From Sequoia sempervirens (lineage: Eukaryota; Streptophyta; Pinopsida; Cupressales; Cupressaceae), in contig VDFB02275595.1 of assembly GCA_007258455.2 (NCBI GenBank), forward strand, positions 1 to 64,000: 64,000 nt of DNA. The letters are read 5' to 3'. The notes beneath the pieces are model-generated. The model saw only the letters and a list, made by a program, of their open reading frames with translations, was not told the origin of the DNA and searched no databases. The position numbers and the translations under genes are program-made. Positions 22,517 to 33,197 of the stretch are shown here, piece after piece; positions within the stretch are counted from its first letter, which is position 1, and the number at the start of each line of letters is the position of its first letter.

Positions 22517-23106
22517 TGTTAGTTTTAGGATCAGAAATTAAATACGTAGATATAGAACAATTTAAACAGTTTGACACAGCATATACCCTGGGAAAACCCT
22601 CCAACTTGAGGGAGAAAAACCCAGCAACAATATATCACTTATATATTGATAAATCAGCAGCAATTCCCTTTTACAATGTGGTCAAGACAAGACCAATATG
22701 ATGCAATATCAACAGCACCTCTCTAGATGCAAATCTCACTTCTCACAATATTGAAATCTTGAAACAATAAGACAATCTGTTGTAGATGAATTCGCACTTG
22801 ACTCTAAATGGAATGAACTGAATATGATGTGAATGAATGAATAACATCTCCCTTATATACAGATCGATGGAGAAGATGCGTCCCTTCAAGATGCAAGGTC
22901 GGCGACCAAATGAAAGGTTGTGACTCAAATAAAACGTGGCGAATAACAAGATGAGGTCGGCCTCATTTAACAAATATTATTTAATGTTCAAGTGATGTGT
23001 CTCTTCACAAATCGATAACAATAAATAAATAGCCAACGGCTATATGCCATTTATTGTTCATTAAATAAATCACGGAAGTATGGAGCCCGCGCCTATAACA
23101 TCAACA
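22517..23106 (-). repeat. 3' LTR of the copia element
   Basis: It runs 590 bases, aligned along its length to the 5' LTR at 27616-28197 with scattered substitutions and small indels. In minus orientation it starts TGTTGATGTTATA and ends AACTAACA. It contains a 6-bp hairpin ATGAGG/CCTCAT around TCGG (22951-22966). Confidence 0.93.
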
Positions 23107-23146
23107 CTCCCTCTTAGTTAGGGAGGAATACTTCCTGATATCCAAG

Positions 23147-23307
23147 GTCATGGAGTCTCTCAACATGACACCCACAATGGCTACACCCATATGTGGAAAA
23201 GAGCTCATTACAGAGTCACTCAATGTGATATCGTCCATCATGGCTACTCCCATGTATGGAAAAGAACATGTGCACAAGTGCCCATCACGGAGTCACTCAA
23301 CGTGATG
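23147..23307 (-). repeat. Hairpin repeats before the polypurine tract
   Basis: Three hairpins share the loop GAGTC(T/A)CTCAA: stem GTCATG/CATGAC (23147-23169), ATTACA/TGTGAT with one wobble (23207-23229) and CATCACG/CGTGATG (23283-23307). They lie between the RNase H end and the polypurine tract, and match the larger array at 50000-50522. Confidence 0.85.
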
Positions 23308-23524
23308 TCATCATCTCATCATGACATCCACCATGGCTACTCCCAGGGGGTGGAAACAAGAGCTTTCACCTCAAATTTCTCTCACAGAGAAAGATGCATT
23401 AACAAGTGCTTACACCTCAAATTTCTCTCACAAAAAAAGATGCATTAGAGCAAATCACAGAAGATCACTGATGCTGAGTCTCCCTCTCAGCTAGGACTTC
23501 ATTCTTCACAACACCAAGCTTGTT

Positions 23525-26500
23525 TCAAGAGTGCACAAACTTTACTCTGGAGAGAGGCTTGGTGAGAATATCAGTCGTTTGCTCATCAGTGCAAATGTAT
23601 CTCAACTGGATAGCTTTCCTCAATACCATATCTCTGATATAGTGGTATTTGATCTCAACATGTTTTGTTCTGTCATGAAACACTGGATTGACAGAAAGTT
23701 TCACACAGCTTTGATTATCACAATGAATAATAGTCAACTCCAATGAATGTCAAAACAATCCTGCTAGGAGCTTTCGAAGCCACACTGCTTCTCGAGCTGC
23801 TACACAAGCTGCAATATACTCTGCCTCCACAGTGCTTAGTGCCACTAAAGACTGCTTCCTACTACACCAAGAAATCATCGCAAACCCCAAACTAAAGCAA
23901 CATCCAGAGGTTATCTTCCAATCAGCCACACTCCCTGCCCAATCAGAATCAAAATATCCTTGCAACTTTAGATCTACACTGGAAGAATATCTCAAGCCAT
24001 ATCCAACTGTGCCACGCAAGTATCTCAAGATATGTTTAGCTCCAACTAGGTGTATTTGCCTTGGTTCACACGTGAACTGACTAAGTGCACTCACTGCATA
24101 GCAAATATCTGGTCTAGTATTGACTAGATACATCAACGATCCAATCAACTGCCTGTACATAGTGAGATCCACCAAATCTAAACTAGCTGTAGACTCACTC
24201 AATTTCTTCAAATTGGTTTCCATCGATGTAGACATGGATTTGCAATCCATCATACCAAATCTCTTCAAGATGTCTATAGTATACTTCCCTTGACTCAGAA
24301 TGATCTCATTAGGCGTTTGCCATACTTCTAATCCTAGGAAGTAATGCATGTATCCAAGATCCTTCATCTCGAATTCAGAAGCTAACTCCTTGCAATTGAT
24401 AATGAGATATTCTGCTCTAGTAAGAAATAGATCATCCACATAAAGAACCAAGATTAATGCCTCACCATCAACTACCTTGAAGTAAAGATTTGAATCAGCA
24501 TCATTCTTGGAGAAGCCCAAGCTCATTAGGTATCGATCAATTCTCTCATACCAAGCACAAGGGGCCTGCTTAAGGCCATACAAAGCCTTCTTCAATTTAC
24601 AAACATGAGACTCCTTCCCATGAATCTCAAAGCCATCAAGTTGCTCAATGTATACCTCTTCTTCAATCACGCCATTAAGGAATGTTGTCTTCACGTCCAT
24701 CTGATGTAGCTTCCATCCCTTAGTTGTTGCAATAGCAATAATGGTTCTGATGGATGTATAACGAGCAACCGGAGTAAAGGTTTCTTCATAATCTATTCCC
24801 TCTTTCTGAGAGAATCCTCTAGCCACAAATCTAGCCTTGTACTTCTCAATGCTTCCATCAGTCGCATGCTTGATCTTGAAAAGCCATTTAGAAGATACAA
24901 CAGATTTCCCTTCAGGTCTAGGTACAATATCCCAAACATCATTCTTGATGATAGATTGAAATTCTTCAGCCATAGCATCTCTCCATACTTCCTGACTTGA
25001 AGCTTCCTCATCACTGGAAGGCTCAGATTCAATGATATGACTCATTAATGCAACATAGCTTGGAAACTGTTGTGGTCTTTTGCTTTCTTTGAATGTTCCT
25101 CTAGGAGCTGCAAACTTTTCTGCCTCCTGCATTGTTTGCCTAGCCCATAGAGGTCTCTTTTGACCTATGACAATATCTCTTGGCCCATCAGTTGGTTCCA
25201 AAGGCTCAACTAGATCACCATCCTCTTATGGTTCAATAGACTCCCTCTGAATCTCAAGAGTATGATTAACGTCCATGTCCTGAGGAGTCTCCTGATCTTC
25301 ATTATCTATCTCCATGTATGACCCTTTAGATCTTTTGAATGCAACATCTTCTTCAAAAGTGACATCCCTATTGATCTCTATCAGTTTCTGACCTGGAATG
25401 TAAATCTTGTAGGCTTTTGAGGATTCACTATAGCCCACAAATATCCCTTTCTTGCCAGATGGTTCTAACTTAGTTCTCTTATCTTTAGGTACATGGATGT
25501 AAACAGGACAACCAAAGATTCTCAAGTGACTAATCTCAAGCTTCACACCTGTGAATGCTTCTTCAGGAGTCATATTCTCCAAAATATGATGAGGGCACCG
25601 ATTCTGAACATACACTACAGTTCTAGATGCTTCTGCCCAAAGGAAGGTTTGCAAGTCTTGATCATGGATCATGGCTTTAGCTACTTCAACAATGGATCTA
25701 TTCTTCCTTTCTGCAACACCGTTCTGTTGTGGATTGTAAGGGACACAAAACTCCCTCTTAATCCCTGCCTCGAACAAAAGTTACGGAAGCCTCCAGAGAT
25801 GTATTCTCCTTCGTTATCAGATCTTAAAACTTTGATCCTCTTCCCAGACAAGTTCTCTACTTGAGCCTTAAATTCTTTGAATTTCTCAAGTACTTCAGAT
25901 TCCTTAGTCTTCAAGAAATAAATCCAAGTCTTTCTAGAGTAGTCATCAATGAAAATTACATAATACCAAAAACCACTCAAAGATGCAACAAACATTGGAC
26001 CACACAAATCAAAATGAACAAGATCTAGAATACATTTAGATCGACTTTCACTACTATGAAAAGGACCTTTAGTATTCTTACCCAATGCGCATCCTCGGCA
26101 AGTACCTTCATGCTCCTGACTGAGTCTTGGAAGTCCAGTGACCATCTTCTGCATGGATGGAAGAGCTCTGAAATGGAGGTGAGCAAGTCTTCTATGCCAA
26201 AGCTCACTTGAACTGGTAGAATCATGCAACAATGCTTGCATTGGACGAATGGAAAGTCTATAAAGACTCTTTTTCCAAACACCAATCACTCGGGTTGTCT
26301 TGATGCTAGAGTTCTTCGGCCAAGCAAGAACTTTTCCCTCAGAAAATGCAACTTGATATCCTTTGTCCTCCAAAGCTGAGATTGATACAAGGTTCCTCTT
26401 GATACCTGGTACAAACAACACATCGCTCAAATGAAGAGAGATGCCAGAATCTAGGTGAAGAGAGGAGGCTCCAGCACATTTCACTAAATAGCATGCATCA

Positions 26501-27513
26501 TCTCCAATTATGACTTGAATGCTGGTATCTCTCTCCACCAAATCTGAAAGATGCTCTCTAAATCCGGTAATGTGACGAGAGGCGCCACTATCAATCAACC
26601 ATGTGCTGCTATCGGTTGGAACACTACTTGATAGGGCTGAGATAAATAGAAACTCATTTGAATTGTCTCTTGAATCCTTCTGAGGAGAGACATCATTCAC
26701 ATCCGCTGTAGAAGCATGCTGCTTTGGAAGAGTTGCACAATCTCTCGCATAGTGACCAAACTTGTCACATCTGAAGCACTGTATATGGGAGAGATCCTTC
26801 TTTTTCTTAGATTCAGGAGCCCCATCCGATCTTTTGTCTCTATTCCTCTTGAAATTGCCTTTCCTTCCTTCTCTTCCTTTCCTCTTCGATGTTTGAGCAG
26901 CAAGTACATGATTGTCTTCATTGTTAGAACTTCGCCCATTACCTCTTGCTGCCAATCTTGATTCCTCTTGAATACAATCTGCCCTAAGTCGATCAAACTT
27001 AGGTAGCTTCAATCTTCTACTAATACCTTGGATAAATGGCTCCCAAGATTGAGGAAGACCGTTGAGTGCCAACATGACTAAGTCCTTATCATCAACCATA
27101 TTACCAATGGCACAAAGTTGATCTCTCAACTCAGTGATCTTCATGAAGAAGGAGATGACTGAATCTCCTATCACCATTTTGATGTGATGAAATTGTTGCC
27201 TCAATGCAAGAGCTTTGCTTGTATTATTGATCTCATATAATCCCTCCAAGGTCTTGAACATTTCTCTTGTTGTCTTCAACTTGGAGATAATAGGCACAAG
27301 GTGATCCTTCACAGAATCAATCAATATCTTCTTGGCCTTTGTGCCATTCTTCCTCCATTGTGTCTGCTCAATCTCATCGGAAGGTTCGGATACCTCTTTC
27401 TCCACAAACTCAAGAATGTCATTTTCTTCCAATACAATGAGAACTCTAAACTTCCAAGAGGTGAAGTTAGAGGCACCATCGAGTCTATCTTCAACCTTGA
27501 GTCCGTTCACCAT
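23525..27513 (-). pseudogene. Copia gag-pol polyprotein, broken
   Basis: The polyprotein of the element starts with MVNGLKVEDRLDG at 27513, preferred over an ATG 21 bases upstream because gag similarity begins there. In order come gag; a zinc knuckle CFRCDKFGHYARDC (near 26770); protease WLIDSGASRH (near 26595); the pre-integrase region with LWHRRLAHL and CRGCALGK; the integrase core (VHFDLCGPM, FIDDYSRKTW, then NPQQNGVAERKNRS); RT with KARFVARGFSQKEGIDYEET, LYGLKQAP and the YVDD box (near 24430); and RNase H with DWAG and AEYIAA. Breaks are a frameshift between about 25680 and 25777, a TAA near 25215, and a TGA near 23748. The catalytic motifs themselves are mostly kept, so this is a fairly recent insertion. 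Confidence 0.93.
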
Positions 27514-27600
27514 TTTCGTAGATAAGATAGACACACAAAGATGAGAATGAGGGTGGAAGATATCGCTGCTTATAGAAATCTGATCACAATCTTTCTTAAA

Positions 27601-27615
27601 CCCGCTCTGATACCA
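27601..27615 (-). promoter_or_regulatory. Primer-binding site (tRNA-iMet type)
   Basis: The minus strand reads TGGTATCAGAGCGGG, directly after the LTR end CTAACA. TGGTATCAGAGC complements the 3' end of plant initiator methionine tRNA, the usual copia primer. Confidence 0.93.
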
Positions 27616-28197
27616 TGTTAGTTTTAGGATCAGAAATTAAATAAGCAGATATAGAACAATTTAAACAGTTTGACACAGCATATACCCTAGGAAAACCCTC
27701 CAACTTGAGGGAGAAAAACCTAGCAACAATATATCACTTATATATTGATAAATCAGCAGCAATTCCCTTTTACAATGTGGTCAAGACAAGACCAATATGA
27801 TGCAATATCAACAGCACCTCTCTCTAGATGCAAATCGCACTTCTCACAATATCGAAATCTTGAAACAATAAGACAATCTACTGTAGATGAATTCACACTT
27901 GACTCTGAATGGAATGAACTGAATATGATGTGAATGAATGAATAACATCTCCCTTATATACAGATCGATGGAGAAGATGCATCCCTTCAAGATGCAAGGT
28001 CGGCCACCAAGTGAAAGGTTGTGACTCAAATAAAAGGTGGCGAATAACAAGATGAGGTCGACCTCATTTAACAAATATTATTTAATGTTTAAGTGATGTG
28101 TCTCTTCACAAAATCGATAACAATAAATAAATAGCCAACGGCTATTGTTCATTAAATAAATCGCAGAAGTATGGAGCCCGCGGTTATAACATCAAAA
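27616..28197 (-). repeat. 5' LTR of the copia element
   Basis: It runs 582 bases, aligning with 22517-23106. A TATATAA box lies at 27954-27960 (minus). The R/U5 part has a CCCTC/GAGGG hairpin near 27695-27715 and a perfect 16-base palindrome ATGAGGTCGACCTCAT at 28052-28067. The outer end has TTTTGATG where the other LTR has TGTTGATG. Confidence 0.92.
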
Positions 28198-28202
28198 ATT
28201 CC

Positions 28203-28380
28203 CTCGATTTTGTCTTCCAAAAACATTCTTCACAGACCAAAACTTCGCCGCCATCAAAGATTTCTCTGCTTCGAATTCTACTGAAGTCATGCCATCTTTT
28301 ATTATTTTTTCGCCCAAAGTTTCAAGAACTTTTTAATATTATGAGCATTTGCCAAGTCTGAGTTTTTGAACTATGCTCCA
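28203..28380 (-). pseudogene. Upstream piece of the interrupted LINE
   Basis: The minus strand encodes ...CEECFWKTKSRE just before the copia insertion and continues as LWLEERDLNTKFFH on the far side (22511 downward). This is the region between endonuclease and RT of L1 ORF2. Further 5' LINE sequence is not visible; at 28384 a copia LTR begins. Confidence 0.85.
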
Positions 28381-28383
28381 ATC

Positions 28384-30021
28384 CATTGAAAAACAACAAA
28401 GATGTCTTACATCAATGTTACAAGGAAATAAAAGAATGCACAATGTATAAAGAAAAATAGAACACAGAATGATTACCAAGATATTCAATAATTAAACAAG
28501 GAGCAAAAGACTCTTTAAATAAGAGTTACAAAAGATTTATCCGTAAAGGATAAGATCGACAACTAATAAAGCAACAAGATAAGAGCTTACTAAAAGAATA
28601 AAAAAATATTCCTAAAATCAATACTAAGTTACTAACGACTTAATTGACCATTATAAACTAAATATTACAATATTACTTTAATACCCTCCCTTAATGGTCA
28701 ATTTACTAACTACACCAAGTTTATCCTGAAATTTTACAAATTTGTCAAGACTCAAAGACTTGGTAAGAATGTTTATAATTTGATCCTTAGTTGGACAATA
28801 CTTCAACATCATTGATCCATCTTCTACAAGTTGCCTAATAAAATGACAATGACGCTCCACATGTTTGGTATGCTCATGGAAGACTAGATTCTTGGCAAGA
28901 TTTAGTACCTCTTGATTGGCAGAAAACAAGGATGAAGGCCCTACTTGAGCTAATTTTTTCATGTTTGAAAGCATCCTTCAAAGCCATATTACCTCACATG
29001 TTGCTTTTATTGTTCCTCGATACTCTACTTCTATTAAGGAAAGAGCTACTACCTATTGTGTCTTGCTGGTTCATGTGACTACACTCATGCCAAGGTTGAA
29101 AACATATCCAAAAGTGGATTTTCTATCATCAACAAAACCTGCCCAATCTAAATCTGTGAACCCAACCAGCCTAGGATCTTTCTTCTCCTGTACAGAATGC
29201 CAAAGTCAAGTATCCCTTTCACATATCTCAAAACCCGCTTTGCTGCTATCCAATCTTCTGCCTTCGGTGCTATCATGAATCTGGAAATGAAACTCACAGC
29301 ATAGCTCAAATCAAGTATATTGGTTGTAAGATAGATAAGGCTCCCCACTAGTTGCCTAAATGGTGACTCATTTATTACCTTCGAGTCTATTTTGGCTGAA
29401 AGATTCAATCCTTTCTCCATAGGTGTAGACGATATTTTGCAATCTGTCATTATGAACTTGTCAAGCAAACTCCTGGCATATTTAGATTGAGAAATAAAAA
29501 TATCACCACCTATTTGCCAAACTTCTACACCTAGGTAGTAATCTAGGAGGCCTAAATCAGTCATGTCAAAATCCTTACTCAAAGGTTACATTTGATTTAT
29601 TCAATCAAGTGTTCCTCATTACCTATAATGATGATATCATCTACATAAATGACCAGTAGAATGATTTCATTGTCTGCACTTTTGACATATAGATTTGGAT
29701 CTAAAGACCTTCTTTGAAATCCATGTTCAACCAAATACCTATCAATTTTAATATACCATGCCTTGGGTGCTTGCTTCAAGCCATAGAGAGATTTCATCAG
29801 TCTGCATACCTAATGTTCCTTTCCTGCAACCTGAAAACCTTGAGGCTGAAACATGTACACTTCTTCCTCCAAGTGGCCATTGAGGAAGGCACTCTTTGCA
29901 TCCATCTGGATGGACTTTCCAACCAAATTATGCTACCATGGCTAGTACTAAATGAATGGTGCTCATCTTTGTTGTGGGAGAAAAGGTCTCCTCATAGTCA
30001 ATGCCTTTTCTTTGTGAAAAC
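28384..30021 (-). mobile_element. Copia fragment: 3' LTR plus RT/RNase H end
   Basis: The minus-strand layout is RT fragment, RNase H, polypurine tract AAGGGAGGG (near 28685) and an LTR of about 280 bases down to roughly 28384. It belongs to the same family as the element at 53559-58779: both end IKGGY before GGGAGGGTATTAAAG and share FRQLVGSLIYL and LTR phrases. The 5' part is missing. The sequence stops in the RT at FSQ, where the LTR at 30022 begins. Confidence 0.88.
28678..30020 (-). pseudogene. Copia RT/RNase H, partial and broken
   Basis: Reading leftward: RKGIDYEETFS (30015), an internal region that lacks an intact frame near 29810-29990, MKSLYGLKQAPKAWY, the YVDDIIII box (near 29650), LGLLDYYLGVEVWQ, FRQLVGSLIYLTTN, then HTKHVERHCHFIRQLVEDGS and the end IKGGY at 28678. 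Frames change near 29590 and 29150, and stops are present. RT is the copying enzyme and RNase H removes template RNA. Confidence 0.88.
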
Positions 30022-33000
30022 TGTAATGTCCCCAATTTTTATGTGTCAGCATAAAATTAAATAATTAATTTAAGTTGTCGAAAAGGATAAATTAAAAAGG
30101 ACAACTTAAATTAATGGTACAAAAGTAACTTGAGTTTTAGAAAGTTCAATAAATTAATGAAGTTACTTTTTGTTGGATTCTCAAAAGAATTAAATTAAAA
30201 GTAATAAAGAAAAAAGGGAGAATTCAAGAAGTTTGAGGAGTTACAGAGTTGAGAAGAATAAAAGATTTGAGAGAGCCTTTTGCAGGTATGTTGGATTTGA
30301 TTTTGAGAACAAGTTCTTGGTTGGTTGAACACTGGTTCACCACATCCTTTTGGAGGACGGAATCCCTCTAAGAGAAGATCAGCTCCGGTGGTGAGATTAT
30401 CCACCTTGGTTGATAATTGGCGAAATCACTTAGATTTCACATTTGGAATTAATTGTTGAAGTTTTGTGGAAAGTTGTGAAGTCTTCGGTGAAGACCTATT
30501 TCCAAGATTGGATAAATTTTCAAAGTTTGGGTTACAGAGGCTCCAGGTTTGCAAATTGAAGTGGACAAACAATATTATATTAAATTTCTAACTTCCATGC
30601 TATTCAGCTTATTGTTGTACCAAAATTTAGGCAGAAGTATTTCCAGTCAAAAAAAAGGTTTGTGCGTGAATTATCAGTGGGGTTAAATTCTAAGTAAACT
30701 ATATATTCAAATTTCAATGCTACTGCGGCTTTCATGAAATGGATCAAAATTTGGGTGATGGGAATGAACTATTCTAGGCACAGCCAATCATGAAGTGATG
30801 TCTCTTCATTGATAAGTATGCAAGGCTCATCTGAAGCTTTGAATTAAGTCAAAGAATTATTACAGGGTGGCAGTATACATATATATTTAATCAAACCACT
30901 TAATCACCTAATATACCAGTAGTTTACTTCTACCCTTCAAGGGCAGTATTGTGGAGGAGTCTTTCACTGAAGTTGAGTTAGAATTTAAGTCATATCACTG
31001 ACCGATATAATGTATGGAGGAGTCATGGAAGAAGATTTCAAATGTCACAGGTGCATAAATTAAGCTGACATGTAATTTCAAGGATTAGTGTTATTCATCG
31101 TTGCCAATCACGAAGGGTCTATCTATATCCAAGCCAAGGATTTGAGTTGAATGTTTGAAATAAACCTCCGGTTCAAGAATCTTCAGGAAGATTAGTACTT
31201 AAATTGGTTGAGTTTAATGTGGAGGCTGTCGCATTTTTATCAAGGAATGGCAGCATGGTATTAGGGGCACCCTATCATCTTAGTATCTTCACTGCTTAAT
31301 GGACAGTCGACTCACCATATGACTAAGTGTCATGAAGCTTCGGGGGATAAATTAAAGGCTAACTATTAAGACCAAGCAAAATATGGAAGCTAGAGAATAG
31401 TCAAATCGTGGGAGTTTAATGCCAAAGCAGGAGCCATTTCTTCATATTGTCGTTACATTCCAAGACTGCTCGAGCAAAGTTGGTGAGTTGCTATTTTACT
31501 TGAGTCGCGATTTATTCATTGATGTCATTACATTCATTGTAATGCAAATATGATGTTGAAGTCAGGTAACAACATTTCAAGGGAGTCAATATTAATAAAA
31601 GGGAAGTATTGGGAAGTTTAAAATGAATGGTCGAGCTTCATTAAAGAAATGGTTCATATTTGATTTATAGCACAGCCATATTTATCAATGGGGACATTTA
31701 TTAAAATGGACACTTAATATTATATGTTAATCCCAAACTTCAGATAATAGGGAGATATTCGATATTAACAGAGGATTGTAAGTGTTGCCAGTAGAACCGC
31801 AAGGAGGAGAATCGCAAGTTTATGGATAGCGAATCACAGGATTAAGTTTGCCGCTGATCAGTCTATAGGAAATTTGGAGTATGAATGAAGATTGTAATAT
31901 GTGACGCAAGGAGGAGCATCGGGCAGTCATGCTAATTTTCTAAAGGATAGACCAAAAAATAGAAAACCTAAGAGGAAGTTGGGTACTACCCTTGGATCCT
32001 CTTATAGTATCTAGGGTCAACTAAACTCTACAAGAAGAGAAAAATCTAGTAATGCATGTCCACCTCCATGATCTAAGTCGCAAGCAAAAGGAAGGTCCTT
32101 GATGCAAAAATTATGTGGATCTACTCCACCCAAAATGAGAATAAGGGATCTGAGGCAATCTAGTAGTAGCACACAAAGAGGAAGTTTGTCTCACTAATCT
32201 ATCTCTCTCTAGGAAAGATCTAAGATTGCAATAAAGAAGACATGCATGACAACGATGATGAAATTTGCATGGATCCAAATGTTACGGATTTCAAGAGCTT
32301 CAATGATGTGTGGATGTATTTTAGAGTCCATCTGAGAGTACTTTCACTCCCCGAATAAACATTTTTGGGAGATGTCAAGATAATGTTCATTTGGAAGCCC
32401 CAGCTCCTTCCATCTAGATAAAATTTAAGGATGTATGCAAGAGACAATTTTGATTTTTTTGACTAATTAAGAACCTGCAAAGTTGGCTAGCAAAATATTA
32501 TTTGGCTATCTTTCCACATGTATAAACATGAATGACATTGATGGATAAATGATCATGGTGATATGACATACATGTTGTGTTTAAGATTATTTTCTTCAAT
32601 TTTATATGACTATATTTGCATTGATATTGATATTTGTGACAATTTAGTTGTTTTATTATTGGAATATAATTGACTAATTACACAATTTTATTTTATAATT
32701 TGGGATCTTCTGTCTTCTCGTGCATAAGATGCTTGGAGCTTCCCATCTTAGTATAAACAACAAAACTGATATCAAAATGTAGAGGCAGTCATTTAAATTA
32801 TATGCCTTTCAGTATATATTCATTTAAGAGTCTGGCACACATAGTTAAAAACCAAGATACAGAAAAGTGAACTTTCACATCATTTACAGAATCAGTACTT
32901 CTAGGGATAAAGAAAACAGAAATTTTTAACATGAGAATCTGTAAACTGTTAACAGCATCAAAAACAATTAAAAAAGATTTGAATACATGGCTATACAAAT

Positions 33001-33032
33001 CTTGTGAAAGAGAAACACCACACAATTAATAC
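30022..33032. other. LTR start of the TGTAATGTCCCC group, then unresolved intron DNA
   Basis: TGTAATGTCCCC at 30022 directly follows the truncated copia RT, so an element of this LTR group inserted there on the plus strand. The expected flank duplication AAAAC was not found with a convincing CA end, so its length is unknown. From about 32000 to 33032 I see AT-rich non-coding DNA, taken as part of the intron following the exon at 33033. Confidence 0.5.
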
Positions 33033-33197
33033 CTCAAAATTGCGTGCCAAAAATCCAACCAAAGGCTTATCCTTTTCATCTTTGCTCAACTTGAAAAGCC
33101 CCAATAAAACATTCCGTCGATTCAGAGCCATATATAACAGTGCACAATCCTTTGGATCTTTTCTTTTGAGATACTGTGCCCGAGCAAGTTTCTCCAT
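33033..33197 (-). CDS. DmX-like/rabconnectin-3 (Rav1) homologue, exon encoding the ARAQYLKRKDPKDCALLY block
   Basis: This is an exon of 165 bases, phase 0 at both ends, encoding 55 residues from MEKLARAQYL to LVGFLARNFE. The acceptor is ACTTTGCAG and the donor GAG|GTATTAATT. DmX/rabconnectin-3 and yeast Rav1 proteins share this block (ARAxYLxxKDPKDCALLY, LFKxSKDEKDKPL) in the Rav1 C-terminal domain. The family forms the RAVE-type complex that promotes V1-Vo assembly of the vacuolar/endosomal proton ATPase. The next conserved segment (family pattern: a Lys/Ala-rich helix, then an FFLLGGD-like motif) was not found to the left, so the following intron may span much of the transposon nest. Open frame and perfect splice sites favour a functional gene. 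Confidence 0.9.

Larger units (their letters stand above)
22517..28197 (-). mobile_element. Nearly complete Ty1/copia retrotransposon
   Basis: The 5,681-base element has two LTRs (22517-23106 and 27616-28197), a tRNA-iMet-type primer-binding site next to the right LTR, a polypurine tract (minus: AACTAAGAGGGAG) next to the left LTR, and a gag-pol region between, all in minus orientation. Flanks are ATTCT (22512-22516) and ATTCC (28198-28202), a 5-bp target duplication with one difference. It inserted into the LINE: joining the flanks restores the LINE motif KSRELWLEERDLNTKFFH. Confidence 0.94.
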
